The notes beneath the pieces were generated by a model. The model searched no databases. It had not been told where the DNA came from and worked only from the letters and a program-made list of their open reading frames with translations. Shown here piece after piece: positions 1-10,009 of a DNA stretch of 64,000 bases (position 1 is the first letter of the stretch; the number at the start of each line of letters is the position of its first letter). The stretch lies in contig NZ_LFLS01000026.1 in NCBI RefSeq assembly GCF_001189915.1, forward strand, positions 22,401 to 86,400, written 5' to 3'. This stretch comes from Herbaspirillum autotrophicum. GTDB taxonomy: Bacteria; Pseudomonadota; Gammaproteobacteria; Burkholderiales; Burkholderiaceae_D. The translations under genes and the position numbers were made by a program.

Positions 1-1023
<1,023 letters not shown>

Positions 1024-1060
1024 TCAGTACTGTGTCTTTCAGTCAATCTTGTGGCGCGAA

Positions 1061-1097
1061 GGCTGCCTGACTGCCACTAACGCAAGGCCAGGCAACC
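1061..1097 (-). promoter_or_regulatory. Hairpin overlapping the end of the leu leader ORF
   Basis: Two 9-base arms (1061-1069 and 1089-1097) pair as GGTTGCCTG with CAGGCAGCC, with one G-U pair. The upstream arm lies inside the last codons of the leader ORF, so a ribosome stalled at its leucine codons would change folding. No U-run follows, so this is not a classical terminator; control could be through an alternative structure or Rho. Confidence 0.45.
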
Positions 1098-1208
1098 GAT
1101 CGGTAGTTTTAGCAGTGCAGCTTGCAACAGCGCCAATGCACGCGCGGCAGCGGTCACGGCGTGCAACACGCGGGACACGGCATCGGCGGAGATTGACTTG
1201 AAATGCAT
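1077..1208 (-). CDS. Possible leucine leader peptide (43 codons)
   Basis: A short ORF ends 83 bases before leuA. The peptide is 43 residues, nine of them leucine, mostly in the second half (ALALLQAALLKLPIGCLAL). Two of the leucine codons, close together, are CTA, which looks rare in the neighbouring genes. Clustered rare codons for the end product, a hairpin over the stop codon and a position before leuA are hallmarks of translational attenuation. No strong ribosome binding site precedes the ATG, and an in-frame GTG at 1277 is a longer alternative. Function is inferred from layout only. Confidence 0.45.
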   Translation of the reverse strand: MHFKSISADAVSRVLHAVTAAARALALLQAALLKLPIGCLALR

Positions 1209-1556
1209 GAACGGCTTTTCAGAAAATGGATTCGGTTTTAACTTTGCTGCATTTACCGGTTGCGTGGATTGCGCCACGGTCGGATTCGGATAAATGCCAG
1301 CCTGGACCTGCAGGGGAAACTTGGATCAGCGCGCGGCTGGTAGTAGCGACACCAGTTGCAACGCTAGCAGGGCGCCAGCGATGTGCAATAGTGATAGGGA
1401 GAAATGTGGTGCGGAAGTCATTGGGCAACTTTAGAAGATTGGCGCGGTCATTGTCAAGTCTTATCTGGCCGCCGCGACAAAATCTTTGCGCCGGGCGTAG
1501 GTAAGCCGTGGCGCTGTTGTTATGTTGTTAGAATTCTTTTTTTCATCCCGATTGCC
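1209..1556. other. Divergent intergenic region leuA leader / pqi operon
   Basis: No convincing gene is seen in these 348 bases between the leuA leader and the first pqiA gene. The stretch must hold promoters for both directions. Only the minus-strand promoter at 1428-1457 looks good. Confidence 0.5.
1428..1457 (-). promoter_or_regulatory. Candidate sigma-70 promoter for the leuA leader transcript
   Basis: On the minus strand TTGACA (a perfect -35 hexamer) is followed after 18 bases by TAAAGT (4 of 6 matches to the -10 consensus). Transcription from here would leave about 210 bases before the leader ORF, longer than usual for attenuators, so a closer promoter may exist. Confidence 0.45.
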
Positions 1557-2183
1557 ATGATGCATGAACGACCCGATCTGATCGTCTGCGAAGAATGCGA
1601 TGCGGTGTACAGCAAACCGGTACTGCGGGAGCGCGAGATCGCCCGCTGTCAGCGTTGCGGCGCCGAGCTCGAACGCGATACCGGACGCCAGGTGGAACGT
1701 CTGCTGCCATTGACGGTAGCCAGCCTCATCATGTTCGTGATTGCCAACTGTTTTCCGATTGTCGAGATCGAATTGCAGGGCCTGACCAGCCAGACCACCC
1801 TGATGGGCGCGGTGGTTTCGCTGAGCCGCGACGGCATGTCGCTGGTGGCGGTGCTGGTCCTGGCGACCACCATCTTGTTTCCTCTGGTGCAACTTTTCGT
1901 GCTGTTGTATCTGCTGGCGCCCGGTGCGCGCCGCAGCGACCCGCCCGGCTTCAAACCGTTGTTGCGATTGTTGCAACTGGTGCGGCCGTGGGGCATGGTC
2001 GAAGTCTTCCTGCTGGGAGTGCTGGTGGCGCTGGTAAAACTGTCCAATATGGCAACAGTCTTGCCCGGCGTTGCATTGTGGGCGTTCGCGGCGCTGACCA
2101 TTCTGCTGACGGTGGTGGTGTCATTCAATCCGCGCTATCTGTGGCGCACACTGATTGATGCCGAACAGGAGCGGATTTCATGA
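1557..2183 (+). CDS. pqiA: PqiA-domain inner-membrane protein, first half
   Basis: Inner-membrane partner of a PqiB-type MCE lipid-transport machine. The 208-residue protein begins with a zinc-ribbon-like pair of motifs (C11-x2-C14 and C31-x2-C34), followed by four hydrophobic segments, as in one PqiA domain. E. coli PqiA carries two such domains in one chain; here the second is the next gene, overlapping by four bases. Two neighbouring ATGs (1557 and 1560) are possible starts and no clear ribosome binding site is seen. The operon continues with pqiB and pqiC. Confidence 0.85.
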   Translation: MMHERPDLIVCEECDAVYSKPVLREREIARCQRCGAELERDTGRQVERLLPLTVASLIMFVIANCFPIVEIELQGLTSQTTLMGAVVSLSRDGMSLVAVLVLATTILFPLVQLFVLLYLLAPGARRSDPPGFKPLLRLLQLVRPWGMVEVFLLGVLVALVKLSNMATVLPGVALWAFAALTILLTVVVSFNPRYLWRTLIDAEQERIS

Positions 2184-2905
2184 GCAGCGACGGCCTGAAC
2201 GATCACGGCAGCCAACGCCCCGGCGCTGCCAGCGCGGCGGCATTCAGCGCGGCCGATGACGATGACGACGAGGTGTCGCCGGTCGCCGTCCACACCGCCG
2301 CCGAAGTGGGCGTGATCGGCTGCCATCGTTGCGGAACGGTCTGGCAGGATGCGCAGCGCGGTGATCGCTGCGCGGTGTGTCATAGTCGCCTCCATGTACG
2401 CAAGGCGGACAGCCTCAATCGCACCTGGGCCTTTCTGATTGCGGCTTGCATCATGTATATCCCGGCCAATCTGATGCCGGTCATGATCACCAGTACCTTG
2501 CTCGATGAGCAGCGCGACACCATCATGAGCGGCATCATCTATTTCTGGGTTTCCGGCTCGTGGGAGCTGGCGATCATTGTCTTCATTGCCAGTTTTCTGG
2601 TGCCCTTGTTCAAGCTGGTGTCGCTGATCTTGCTGGCCGTGATGGCGCGCCGGCGCAGTCGCTGGCGGCGCTTTCAGCGTGCGCGGCTGTTCCGCCTGGT
2701 GGAAGCCATCGGGCGCTGGTCGATGCTGGATGTGTTCGTGGTATCGCTGCTGGCCGGACTGGTGCAGATTGAAGGTTTTGCAAAAATAACGGCCGGGGTC
2801 GGTGTTGCGGCATTCGGCTCGGTGGTGGTGTTGACCATGCTGGCGTCGCTCAGTTTCGATGCGCGCCTGACCTGGGATGATGTGGAAAAGGAAAATGATG
2901 ACTGA
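2180..2905 (+). CDS. PqiA-domain inner-membrane protein, second half
   Basis: Second PqiA-type membrane protein, 241 residues. An Asp-rich, poorly conserved N-terminal tail of about 40 residues precedes a zinc-ribbon-like motif (C48-x2-C51, C64-x2-C67) and hydrophobic segments. The ATG overlaps the stop of the preceding gene (ATGA) and AGGAG lies upstream, so translation is likely coupled. With the preceding gene it would equal one two-domain PqiA or LetA of enterobacteria. It probably delivers lipids or energy to the periplasmic PqiB assembly. Confidence 0.85.
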   Translation: MSSDGLNDHGSQRPGAASAAAFSAADDDDDEVSPVAVHTAAEVGVIGCHRCGTVWQDAQRGDRCAVCHSRLHVRKADSLNRTWAFLIAACIMYIPANLMPVMITSTLLDEQRDTIMSGIIYFWVSGSWELAIIVFIASFLVPLFKLVSLILLAVMARRRSRWRRFQRARLFRLVEAIGRWSMLDVFVVSLLAGLVQIEGFAKITAGVGVAAFGSVVVLTMLASLSFDARLTWDDVEKENDD

Positions 2906-4514
2906 ACAAAACGAAACTCCTTTGCCGGAACCCAGGCGGGCCAAGGCGCGCAATTGGTTGCCGTCGCTGGTATGGCTGATCCCGATTGTGGCGGCGGTGG
3001 TGGGGTTGACGCTGGTGGTCAAGATCCTGGTTGAGCGCGGCCCGCAAATTTCCATTGTGCTGAGTTCGGCGGAAGGCCTGGAAGCCGGCAAGACCAAGGT
3101 CAAGTACAAGGATGTCGATATCGGCGTGGTACAGGCGATCTCGCTGAGCCAGGATCTGTCGCACGTCAAGGCCAGCGTGCAACTGACCAAGGAAGCCGAG
3201 AAATTTACCGCTGCCGATACCCGCTTCTGGGTGGTGCGTCCGCGCGTTGCGGCCTCCGGCGTGTCGGGCTTGAGCACCTTGTTGTCGGGCGCCTACATCG
3301 GTGCCGACGCCGGCAAGTCGGAAGAAACCAAGAAGGAATTCAACGGCCTGGAAGTGCCGCCGATCATCACCGGTGATTCCTCCGGCAAACAGTTTGTGCT
3401 GCATGCGGCGGATCTCGGCTCGCTCGATATCGGCTCGCCGGTGTATTACCGTCGCATCAAGGTGGGGCAGCTGGCGGCTTATGATCTGGATAAAGATGGC
3501 CGCGGCGTGACCTTGCGGATTTTCGTCAATGCGCCGTATGACAAGTTCATCGGCATGAACAGCCGCTTCTGGCACGCCAGTGGTTTCGACATGCAACTCA
3601 ATGCCAGCGGCTTCAAATTGCACACGCAATCGCTGGCGACGGTGGTGCTCGGCGGTATCGCGTTTGCCGCACCGGACGACGATACCGGCACGATTGCCAA
3701 GGAAAATACCAGCTTCAAGCTGGCCGCCGACGAAGGTGAAGCGCTCAAGGCGCCGGACGGTCAGCCGCAAACGGTGCTGATGTATTTCAATCAATCCTTG
3801 CGCGGCCTGACACCGGGCGCGACGGTGGACTTCCGTGGCGTGGTGCTGGGTGAAGTGAAATCAATCGGCATCGAATACGATCCCAAGACCCGTGAATTCC
3901 TGATGCCGGTGGTGGTGCAGTTGTATCCCGAACGGCTGGGGCGCACCTTCAGTCTGGAAAATCAGCAGTCACGGTATACCGCCGGCCAGCGCCTGCGATA
4001 CATGGTGGCGCATGGCTTCCGGGCGCAGTTGCGGACCGGCAACCTGCTGACCGGACAGGTGTATGTGGCGCTCGATTTCTTCCCGAAAGCGGCGCCGGTG
4101 CAGATCGATCTGGACAAGCTCCCGTTTGAATTCCCGACCGTGCCGAACAGTCTTGATGAAATCCAGTCGCAGATTGCGGAAATTTCACGCAAGCTGAGCA
4201 AGGTGCCGTTCGATCAGATCGGCACCGATCTGCAAAAGACGTTGGGTACGCTGAACAAGACGCTGACCAGCGCCGAGCAATTGACACAGCGTCTGAACAA
4301 TGATGTGGCGCCGGAAATCATGGCCGCCATGAAGGACGCACGCAAGACCCTCAATGCAGCCGAAAACACGCTGTCGGGCGACGCGCCATTGCAGCAGGAT
4401 ATCCGTCAGACCATGCAGGAACTGACACGCACGGCAGCCTCGATCCGGGTGCTGACCGATTATCTGCAACAACATCCGGAAGCATTGATCCGCGGTAAAC
4501 AGGAGGGCAATTGA
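2895..4514 (+). CDS. pqiB: PqiB-like MCE-domain protein
   Basis: Membrane-anchored periplasmic MCE protein that in E. coli forms a hexameric tube moving lipids between inner and outer membrane. The protein has 539 residues, close to E. coli PqiB. One transmembrane helix (NWLPSLVWLIPIVAAVVGLT) is followed by three MCE repeats (about residues 40-110, 150-230 and 280-375; each carries a G-x-V-x-Y/F-x-G type core, for example VKYKDVDIG and VDFRGVVLG). A long helical C-terminus forms the needle. The start at 2895 (or 2898) follows AAAAGGAAA and overlaps the end of the previous gene. Confidence 0.93.
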   Translation: MMTEQNETPLPEPRRAKARNWLPSLVWLIPIVAAVVGLTLVVKILVERGPQISIVLSSAEGLEAGKTKVKYKDVDIGVVQAISLSQDLSHVKASVQLTKEAEKFTAADTRFWVVRPRVAASGVSGLSTLLSGAYIGADAGKSEETKKEFNGLEVPPIITGDSSGKQFVLHAADLGSLDIGSPVYYRRIKVGQLAAYDLDKDGRGVTLRIFVNAPYDKFIGMNSRFWHASGFDMQLNASGFKLHTQSLATVVLGGIAFAAPDDDTGTIAKENTSFKLAADEGEALKAPDGQPQTVLMYFNQSLRGLTPGATVDFRGVVLGEVKSIGIEYDPKTREFLMPVVVQLYPERLGRTFSLENQQSRYTAGQRLRYMVAHGFRAQLRTGNLLTGQVYVALDFFPKAAPVQIDLDKLPFEFPTVPNSLDEIQSQIAEISRKLSKVPFDQIGTDLQKTLGTLNKTLTSAEQLTQRLNNDVAPEIMAAMKDARKTLNAAENTLSGDAPLQQDIRQTMQELTRTAASIRVLTDYLQQHPEALIRGKQEGN

Positions 4515-5137
4515 TGCGCTTGCAATCATCTTATTTTTCGGCGGCGGTGCTGGCGGTGCTGCTGACCGCATGCGGGACCACCGGTCCGACACGTTTCTAT
4601 ACGCTGGCGGGGCCGGTGGCGGCTACTGCCACTGCGCCGGCGTCACAGCCGGCCCGGCAGCGGTTGTTGATCGAGGTGTTGCCGGTCAGTGTGCCGGAGC
4701 GACTGGCGCGACCGCAGATCGTGGTGCGTACCGACGATGCGCGGGTCGATATTCTGGAGCAGGACCGCTGGTCGGCACCGCTCAATAACGAATTGCGCGA
4801 CGCACTGGCGAGCGGTATTGCCAACCGGCTCGGCGCCATCGACGTCACCCGCAGCGGGCGTCCGGCCAATCAGCCGGCGTACCGGATTGCAGTGGAGTTG
4901 CGACAACTGGATGCGGTTCGCAATGGCAACGTGCAGGCCGGATTTTCCTGGACCATTACGCGTACCGATGATGCCCGCACTGCCACTTGCAGCCTGACGC
5001 TGGTGGAGCCGGTCAGCGGCGGCGGTGTCGATGCGCTGGTGCTGGGCATGCGCAAGGCAGTGGACCGCGCGGTGGAGGCAATTGCTGCCAATGTGGTGCG
5101 CGTGCAGGATGGCAAGAGCGGCGGCTGCAGTACCTGA
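4514..5137 (+). CDS. pqiC: PqiC-like outer-membrane lipoprotein
   Basis: Lipoprotein partner of PqiB (ABC-type transport auxiliary lipoprotein family). The 207-residue product has a type II signal with lipobox LTAC, which predicts lipidation of that Cys and outer-membrane location. It then has the family opening GPTRFYTLAGP. The ATG overlaps the pqiB stop and a near-perfect AGGAGGG lies 7 bases upstream; a TTG three bases earlier is a less likely start. Last gene of the pqi operon, followed by a strong hairpin. Confidence 0.9.
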   Translation: MRLQSSYFSAAVLAVLLTACGTTGPTRFYTLAGPVAATATAPASQPARQRLLIEVLPVSVPERLARPQIVVRTDDARVDILEQDRWSAPLNNELRDALASGIANRLGAIDVTRSGRPANQPAYRIAVELRQLDAVRNGNVQAGFSWTITRTDDARTATCSLTLVEPVSGGGVDALVLGMRKAVDRAVEAIAANVVRVQDGKSGGCST

Positions 5138-5191
5138 ATCAACCGGAGCAGTGCAACCGGCGTGCGCCGTTTGCACTGGCATCGTCCATGA

Positions 5192-5226
5192 AAAATGCCG
5201 CTTCAGTTTGCACTGAAGCGGCATTT
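5192..5226. terminator. Bidirectional intrinsic terminator between pqiC and rhlE
   Basis: A perfect 15-base inverted repeat (AAAATGCCGCTTCAG and its complement) encloses a 5-base loop. It gives A-run/U-run ends on both strands, between convergent genes. Confidence 0.9.
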
Positions 5227-5270
5227 TCATTGTTCACTGTTGTCGTACTGCGCAACAGGAAGAGCCGGAA

Positions 5271-6683
5271 TTAACGGTCGCCGTAAGAGCGACGTGCACC
5301 GCTGTCGCCCGAACGTGCGCCCTTGTAACCACCACCATCCGGACGCGAACCTGCGCCTGCTGGCTTGCCGCTGAAGTTGCGACCACCACCGGCGCCGGTC
5401 GGACGTGCGCCGCCACGGTTATCGCCTGGACGCCAGCCGCCTGGCTTGCGATTGCTGCGTGCCGGTACTGCCGACTTCTTCGGCTCGAAGCCTTCGATGA
5501 CGTCGACCGGAATCGGTTGCTTGGTGAAACGTTCTATACGCTTGACGTGCATGCCTTCAGCATGATTGACCAGCGAGATCGCAACGCCGTTGCGACCGGC
5601 ACGGCCGGTACGGCCGATACGGTGCACGTAATCTTCCGGGAATTTCGGCAGATCGTAGTTGAACACGTGGGTGATGCCTGGCACGTCGATACCGCGGGCG
5701 GCGACGTCAGTAGCAACCAGAACCCGGACCTGGCCGCGACGCAGGCTGTCCAGTGTACGGTTGCGTGCGCCCTGATGCATGTCGCCATGCAATGCGGCAG
5801 CAGCGAAACCGGCGATGTTCAGACGGTCGGCGATGGTGTCGGCATCACGCTTGGTAGCGGTGAAGACAACTGCCTGATCCATGGTCACGTCGCGCAGCAG
5901 GTGATCGAGGATACGGTTCTTGTGCGACAGATCGTCAACGAAGTGAACCCGTTGCGAAATGTTTTCGTGCTTGGTTGCCGAGCCAGCGATCTGGATCACT
6001 TGCGGATTGTTGGTGATGCGCTTGGCCATGTTGCCGACGACGCCATCCAGCGTAGCCGAGAACAGCATGGTTTGACGAGTGGCCGGAGTGGCGCCGACGA
6101 TCTTTTCGATATCGTCGATGAAACCCATGTCCAGCATGCGGTCGGCTTCGTCAAGCACCAGAATTTCCAGTTGCGAGAAGTCGATCTTGCCGGAATCCAT
6201 ATGGTCGATCAGACGACCTGGTGTTGCCACTAGAATTTCAGGATTGCGCGACAGCAATTGCATTTGCTTCGGATAAGGCATGCCGCCCAGAATCGACACT
6301 GCCTTCAGGCGACGCATGTGAGCGCAATACTTGTCAGTGGCCGTAGTCACTTGCAATGCCAGTTCGCGGGTTGGTGTCAGCACCAGCATCTTTGGCTGTG
6401 CCGGACGGAAACGTGGACGGTCACCGCGGGCACGTGCGGCCTGGGTTTCCTGGTTAGGTGTCTTGGCGCCGACCGGTGCTGGCGGCAGCGAAGCGAATTT
6501 GTGCAGGGCTGGCAGCATGAAGGCGGCAGTCTTGCCCGAACCGGTTTGCGAGGAAACCAGCAGATCCTTGCCAGCGATGGCGGCAGGGATGGCCTGTTCC
6601 TGCACCGATGTCGGCTGGGTATAACCAGCGTCAGTCAGGGCTTTGATAATGGACGCGTGCAGGCCTAGTGATTCAAAAGTCAT
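5271..6683 (-). CDS. rhlE: DEAD-box ATP-dependent RNA helicase, RhlE type
   Basis: ATP-dependent RNA unwinding, likely in ribosome assembly, RNA decay or cold adaptation. The 470-residue protein shows a Q motif (GYTQPTSVQEQAIP), Walker A (SQTGSGKT), PTRELA, DEAD, SAT, RGID and HRIGRTGR in normal order. It ends in a Gly/Arg-rich, RNA-binding-like tail (GGARPTGAGGGRN). An insert of about 30 residues follows motif I. The start was chosen at MTFESLGL, with AAAGAGA just upstream; a longer in-frame extension is possible but lacks similarity to the family. Confidence 0.92.
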   Translation of the reverse strand: MTFESLGLHASIIKALTDAGYTQPTSVQEQAIPAAIAGKDLLVSSQTGSGKTAAFMLPALHKFASLPPAPVGAKTPNQETQAARARGDRPRFRPAQPKMLVLTPTRELALQVTTATDKYCAHMRRLKAVSILGGMPYPKQMQLLSRNPEILVATPGRLIDHMDSGKIDFSQLEILVLDEADRMLDMGFIDDIEKIVGATPATRQTMLFSATLDGVVGNMAKRITNNPQVIQIAGSATKHENISQRVHFVDDLSHKNRILDHLLRDVTMDQAVVFTATKRDADTIADRLNIAGFAAAALHGDMHQGARNRTLDSLRRGQVRVLVATDVAARGIDVPGITHVFNYDLPKFPEDYVHRIGRTGRAGRNGVAISLVNHAEGMHVKRIERFTKQPIPVDVIEGFEPKKSAVPARSNRKPGGWRPGDNRGGARPTGAGGGRNFSGKPAGAGSRPDGGGYKGARSGDSGARRSYGDR

Positions 6684-7022
6684 GTTCTCTTTCGTAAATT
6701 GTGAGCGTCTGGCAAATGCAGAGCCGCGCAGCGGGTTTGACAACACGCACGCAGACACAGAACAGTTGCGATAAACGCAATAAAGCAACGCCAACCAACG
6801 AAATGACTATGAAAAAAATACAAAGAAATTTCGGCACAAAAGCTTTGCGCCGGGACGGTGTCTCGTCAATGAATCAGGGACACACAAGGCGGGAGGGCTT
6901 TTACTACTTACTGTCGCATTCGACAGGTTAAGGCTTGCGAAGCTGCTTGATGCTATATAGAGCTACTGCTGTAGCAGCCAGAGCGTGCGCTGTATTGCAA
7001 CGCACAAACCGGATGATACAGT
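6684..7022. other. Intergenic stretch between rhlE and fabI
   Basis: No gene is supported here. On the minus strand it would form a long, A/T-rich leader for the helicase mRNA, which is common for cold-regulated helicases. Short repeats (GCTACTGCTGTAGC near 6961) give small hairpins only. I could not assign a promoter with confidence. Confidence 0.4.
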
Positions 7023-7069
7023 AAAACGACGGCTTTGGCACGCACTCTGTGTCCCTATTTCGTCGTTTT
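7023..7069 (-). terminator. Likely fabI terminator
   Basis: Inverted repeat AAAACGACG / CGTCGTTTT (7023-7031 and 7061-7069) downstream of the fabI stop. The inner 29 bases can fold partly. The stem ends in U on the RNA, but the large loop makes it an atypical terminator. Confidence 0.5.
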
Positions 7070-7093
7070 GCTGCTTTGCTCCGGTTTGCCCGC

Positions 7094-7876
7094 TTACTCG
7101 CTGATGCCGCCCACCACGCGCGAAAAGCCGCCGTCGACGTAAGTGATTTCACCGGTAATGCCGCCGGCCAGATCGGATAACAGGAAGGCCGAGGCATTGC
7201 CGACATCTTCAATCGTTACGTTGCGGCGCAGCGGCGCATTGGCGGCGACGAACCCGAGGATCTTGCCGAAGCCTTTGATGCCGCTGGCGGCCAGCGTCTT
7301 GATCGGACCGGCCGAAACGCCATTGACGCGCACGCCCTTGGGGCCGAGCGATTCGGCCAGGTAACGCACACTGGCTTCGAGCGAGGCCTTGGCCAGACCC
7401 ATGGTGTTGTAGTTGGGCACGACGCGGTCGGCGCCGAGATAGGTCAGCGTCAGCAGGGCCGAGTTCGGGCGCAGCAGCGGCAATGCCGCTTTGGCCATGG
7501 CCGGAAAGCTGTAGGCCGAAATATCGTGGGCGATCTTGAATCCTTCGCGCGACAAGCCTTCCAGGAAATCGCCGGCAATGGCTTCATTGGGCGCGAAACC
7601 GATGGCGTGCACCAGGCCGTCGAGCTGCTCCCAGGATTTGCCGAGGTCGGCAAACAAGGCATTGATCTGCGCATCGTTGCCGACGTCGCAATCAAAGATC
7701 AGTTCACTGTCGAATTCCCTGGCGAAATTGGTGATGCGCTCCTTGAAACGTTCGCCGACATAGGTGAACGCCAGCTCCGCGCCTTCGCGCTTGCACGCCT
7801 GGGCGATGCCGTAGGCGATGGAACGGTTCGACAACAAGCCGGTGATCAGGATTTTTTTGCCTTGCAGAAATGCCAT
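7094..7876 (-). CDS. fabI: Enoyl-[acyl-carrier-protein] reductase (NADH)
   Basis: Reduces enoyl-ACP in the last step of each fatty-acid elongation cycle. The 260-residue SDR-fold protein has the FabI nucleotide-binding opening [20 protein letters not shown] and the catalytic Tyr-x6-Lys in [10 protein letters not shown]. Length is normal for FabI. The start at MAFLQGKK is preceded by GGAG about 6 bases upstream, better than longer in-frame starts. A good promoter lies at 7972-8000 and the gene stands alone. Confidence 0.96.
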   Translation of the reverse strand: MAFLQGKKILITGLLSNRSIAYGIAQACKREGAELAFTYVGERFKERITNFAREFDSELIFDCDVGNDAQINALFADLGKSWEQLDGLVHAIGFAPNEAIAGDFLEGLSREGFKIAHDISAYSFPAMAKAALPLLRPNSALLTLTYLGADRVVPNYNTMGLAKASLEASVRYLAESLGPKGVRVNGVSAGPIKTLAASGIKGFGKILGFVAANAPLRRNVTIEDVGNASAFLLSDLAGGITGEITYVDGGFSRVVGGISE

Positions 7877-7971
7877 GTGGACTCCGAGTGATGCGCGCCG
7901 CCTGAGGGGCGCGATGAAAATGCGAGCGTTATATTGATGATTTGCGAAGATTCGCCGCTGAACTGGACAAG

Positions 7972-8000
7972 ATTGTAGAAGCTTGCCGTCATGGCGGCAA
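7972..8000 (-). promoter_or_regulatory. Candidate sigma-70 promoter of fabI
   Basis: Minus strand TTGCCG, 17-base spacer, TACAAT (5 of 6 in the -10). It lies about 95 bases upstream of the fabI start. Confidence 0.55.
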
Positions 8001-8025
8001 CTTTTCGGCGCAAATGCCGATTGTC

Positions 8026-8056
8026 TTGCCATAGAGTCACTTCTATTGGGTAGAAT
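8026..8056 (+). promoter_or_regulatory. Weak candidate promoter of the yej operon
   Basis: TTGCCA and TAGAAT separated by 19 bases, about 78 bases upstream of yejA. The spacer is longer than optimal, so this is only a suggestion. Confidence 0.3.
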
Positions 8057-8133
8057 AGGGCGCTGCCGCAGGCGGCACGGCATCCGGCCGCGGCATGCCG
8101 GCAAATGGCTCAATCCCTATTTGTACAGGACGC

Positions 8134-9954
8134 ATGCATAAACTCATTTCTTCCGTATTCCAGCTGAGCGTGCTGCTGGGTTTGCTCGGCGCCAGCGCAA
8201 CAGCCTCGGCGGAGCACGCATTTTCCCTGTACGACACGCCCAAGTATCCCGCCTCGTTTACCCATTTCGATTACGTCAATCCGGACGCGCCCAAGCGCGG
8301 CACCTTGCATCTGGCCAATCCCGACCGTCGCAGCAGTTTCGATAAATTCAATCCGTTTTCGCTCAAGGGCGTGGCCGCTGCCGGGGTCTCGACGCTGATG
8401 TTCGAGTCGCTGACGGTTGCGTCGTCGGACGAAGTGGCGACCATGTACGGTTTGCTGGCCGACGATATGCGTCTGGCGCCGGACCGCATGGCGATCACTT
8501 TCCATCTGCACCCCAAGGCACGCTTCAATAACGGCGACAAGGTCACGGCCGCTGATGTCAAATATTCCTTCGATACCTTGATCGCCAAAGGCGCGCCGCA
8601 ATTCAAGTCGATGTTCGCCGAGGTAAAGCAATGCGTGGTGGTCGATGCGCAAACCGTGCGTTTCGAGTTCAAGACCCAGAATCACGAATTGCCGCTGATC
8701 GTCGGCGCGGTGCCGGTGTTTTCCAAAAAGTGGGCGGCCGGCGTCGCGTTCGATGCCATCGCGCTGCAAGCGCCGGTCACCACCGGACCGTATGTGATCG
8801 AAAAATACGATCTCGGCCGCAGCATCAGCTATAAACGCAACCCGGATTACTGGGGCACCGATATCCCTTCACGCAAAGGCATGTACAACTTCGAACGGGT
8901 GGCCTATCGTTTTTACAAAGACGATGTGGCGCGGCTGGAAGCATTCAAGGCTGGCGAGTTCGATGTGGTGGTGGAATACAGCGCCAAGAACTGGGTGCGC
9001 AATTACAACGGGCCCAGGTTTCGCAGCGGGGAAATCATCAAGCGCGAGCTGGTCCATTCCAATGGCGCCGGCATGCAGGGCTTCGTGATGAATCTGCGGC
9101 GCGAGCAGTTTCAAGACATCCGGGTGCGTCAGGCATTGGCGCTGGCGCTGGATTTCCAGTGGATGAACCGGCAACTGTTTTACGGTCAGTACAAACGGAT
9201 TTACTCGTTCTTCAGCAACAGCGATCTGGCCGCCACCGGCGTGCCGCAAGACGAAGAGCTGAAGCTGCTGGAATCGATCAAGGCGCGCGGCGGCAAGATC
9301 GATCCGGCCGTATTCGGGTCAGCGCCGGTTCCGCCTGATACCGATCCGCCCGGTTCGCTGCGCGCCAACCTGTTGCAGGCGCGCGAACTGTTGCGCCAGG
9401 CCGGCTGGGAATATCGCGACGGCGCACTGCGCAATGCCAAGGGCAAGGTGCTGACGTTTGAAATCATCGACGACCAGTCGGCCTTGTCGCGCGTCATCAG
9501 CATCTATATCCGCAACCTCCGGAAACTCGGCATCGAAGTCACGCAACGCACGGCGGACTACGCACTGATCGCCAAGCGCATGGACGAGTTTGACTACGAC
9601 ATGACCAGCATCCGCTTCCCCGATGTCAGCAGCCCGGGCAATGAAATGTTCGACATGTTCGGTTCCAAGGCGGCCGATGAAAAGGGTTCCAGCAACGTCT
9701 GGGGTCTCAAGGATCCGGTGGTCGACAAGCTGGTGGAGGCGCTGGTGGCGGCCGATACCCGCAAGGATCTGGTGGCGGCGGCACGCGGTCTGGACCGGGT
9801 CTTGCTCAACAAATACATCGTGGTGCCGCAGTGGTATTCATCCACGCACCGGATCGCCTATCGCAACCGCTTCGGCATGCCGGCGCAATTGCCTTTGTAT
9901 TACCAGGCCGACCCTTATCTGATTTCAATCTGGTGGGAAGCGAAACCGAAATGA
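8134..9954 (+). CDS. yejA: Peptide ABC transporter substrate-binding protein, YejA-like
   Basis: Periplasmic extracellular solute-binding protein (family 5) of a YejABEF-type importer; in enterobacteria this system takes up peptides such as microcin C. The 606-residue protein starts with a signal peptide (HKLISSVFQLSVLLGLLGAS, cleavage after SAEHA or nearby). The mature domain carries the YejA opening AFSLYDTPKYPASFTHFDYV and the lobe segment FNPFSLKG. The start was chosen because AGGA precedes it and the signal peptide begins there; an upstream ATG at 8095 is possible. First gene of a four-gene operon. Confidence 0.92.
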   Translation: MHKLISSVFQLSVLLGLLGASATASAEHAFSLYDTPKYPASFTHFDYVNPDAPKRGTLHLANPDRRSSFDKFNPFSLKGVAAAGVSTLMFESLTVASSDEVATMYGLLADDMRLAPDRMAITFHLHPKARFNNGDKVTAADVKYSFDTLIAKGAPQFKSMFAEVKQCVVVDAQTVRFEFKTQNHELPLIVGAVPVFSKKWAAGVAFDAIALQAPVTTGPYVIEKYDLGRSISYKRNPDYWGTDIPSRKGMYNFERVAYRFYKDDVARLEAFKAGEFDVVVEYSAKNWVRNYNGPRFRSGEIIKRELVHSNGAGMQGFVMNLRREQFQDIRVRQALALALDFQWMNRQLFYGQYKRIYSFFSNSDLAATGVPQDEELKLLESIKARGGKIDPAVFGSAPVPPDTDPPGSLRANLLQARELLRQAGWEYRDGALRNAKGKVLTFEIIDDQSALSRVISIYIRNLRKLGIEVTQRTADYALIAKRMDEFDYDMTSIRFPDVSSPGNEMFDMFGSKAADEKGSSNVWGLKDPVVDKLVEALVAADTRKDLVAAARGLDRVLLNKYIVVPQWYSSTHRIAYRNRFGMPAQLPLYYQADPYLISIWWEAKPK

Positions 9955-10009
9955 AACCGAACTGCATCCCGTCTCGCAAGGTTGGCCGTCAATCAAGGGG
10001 TTTGACACC

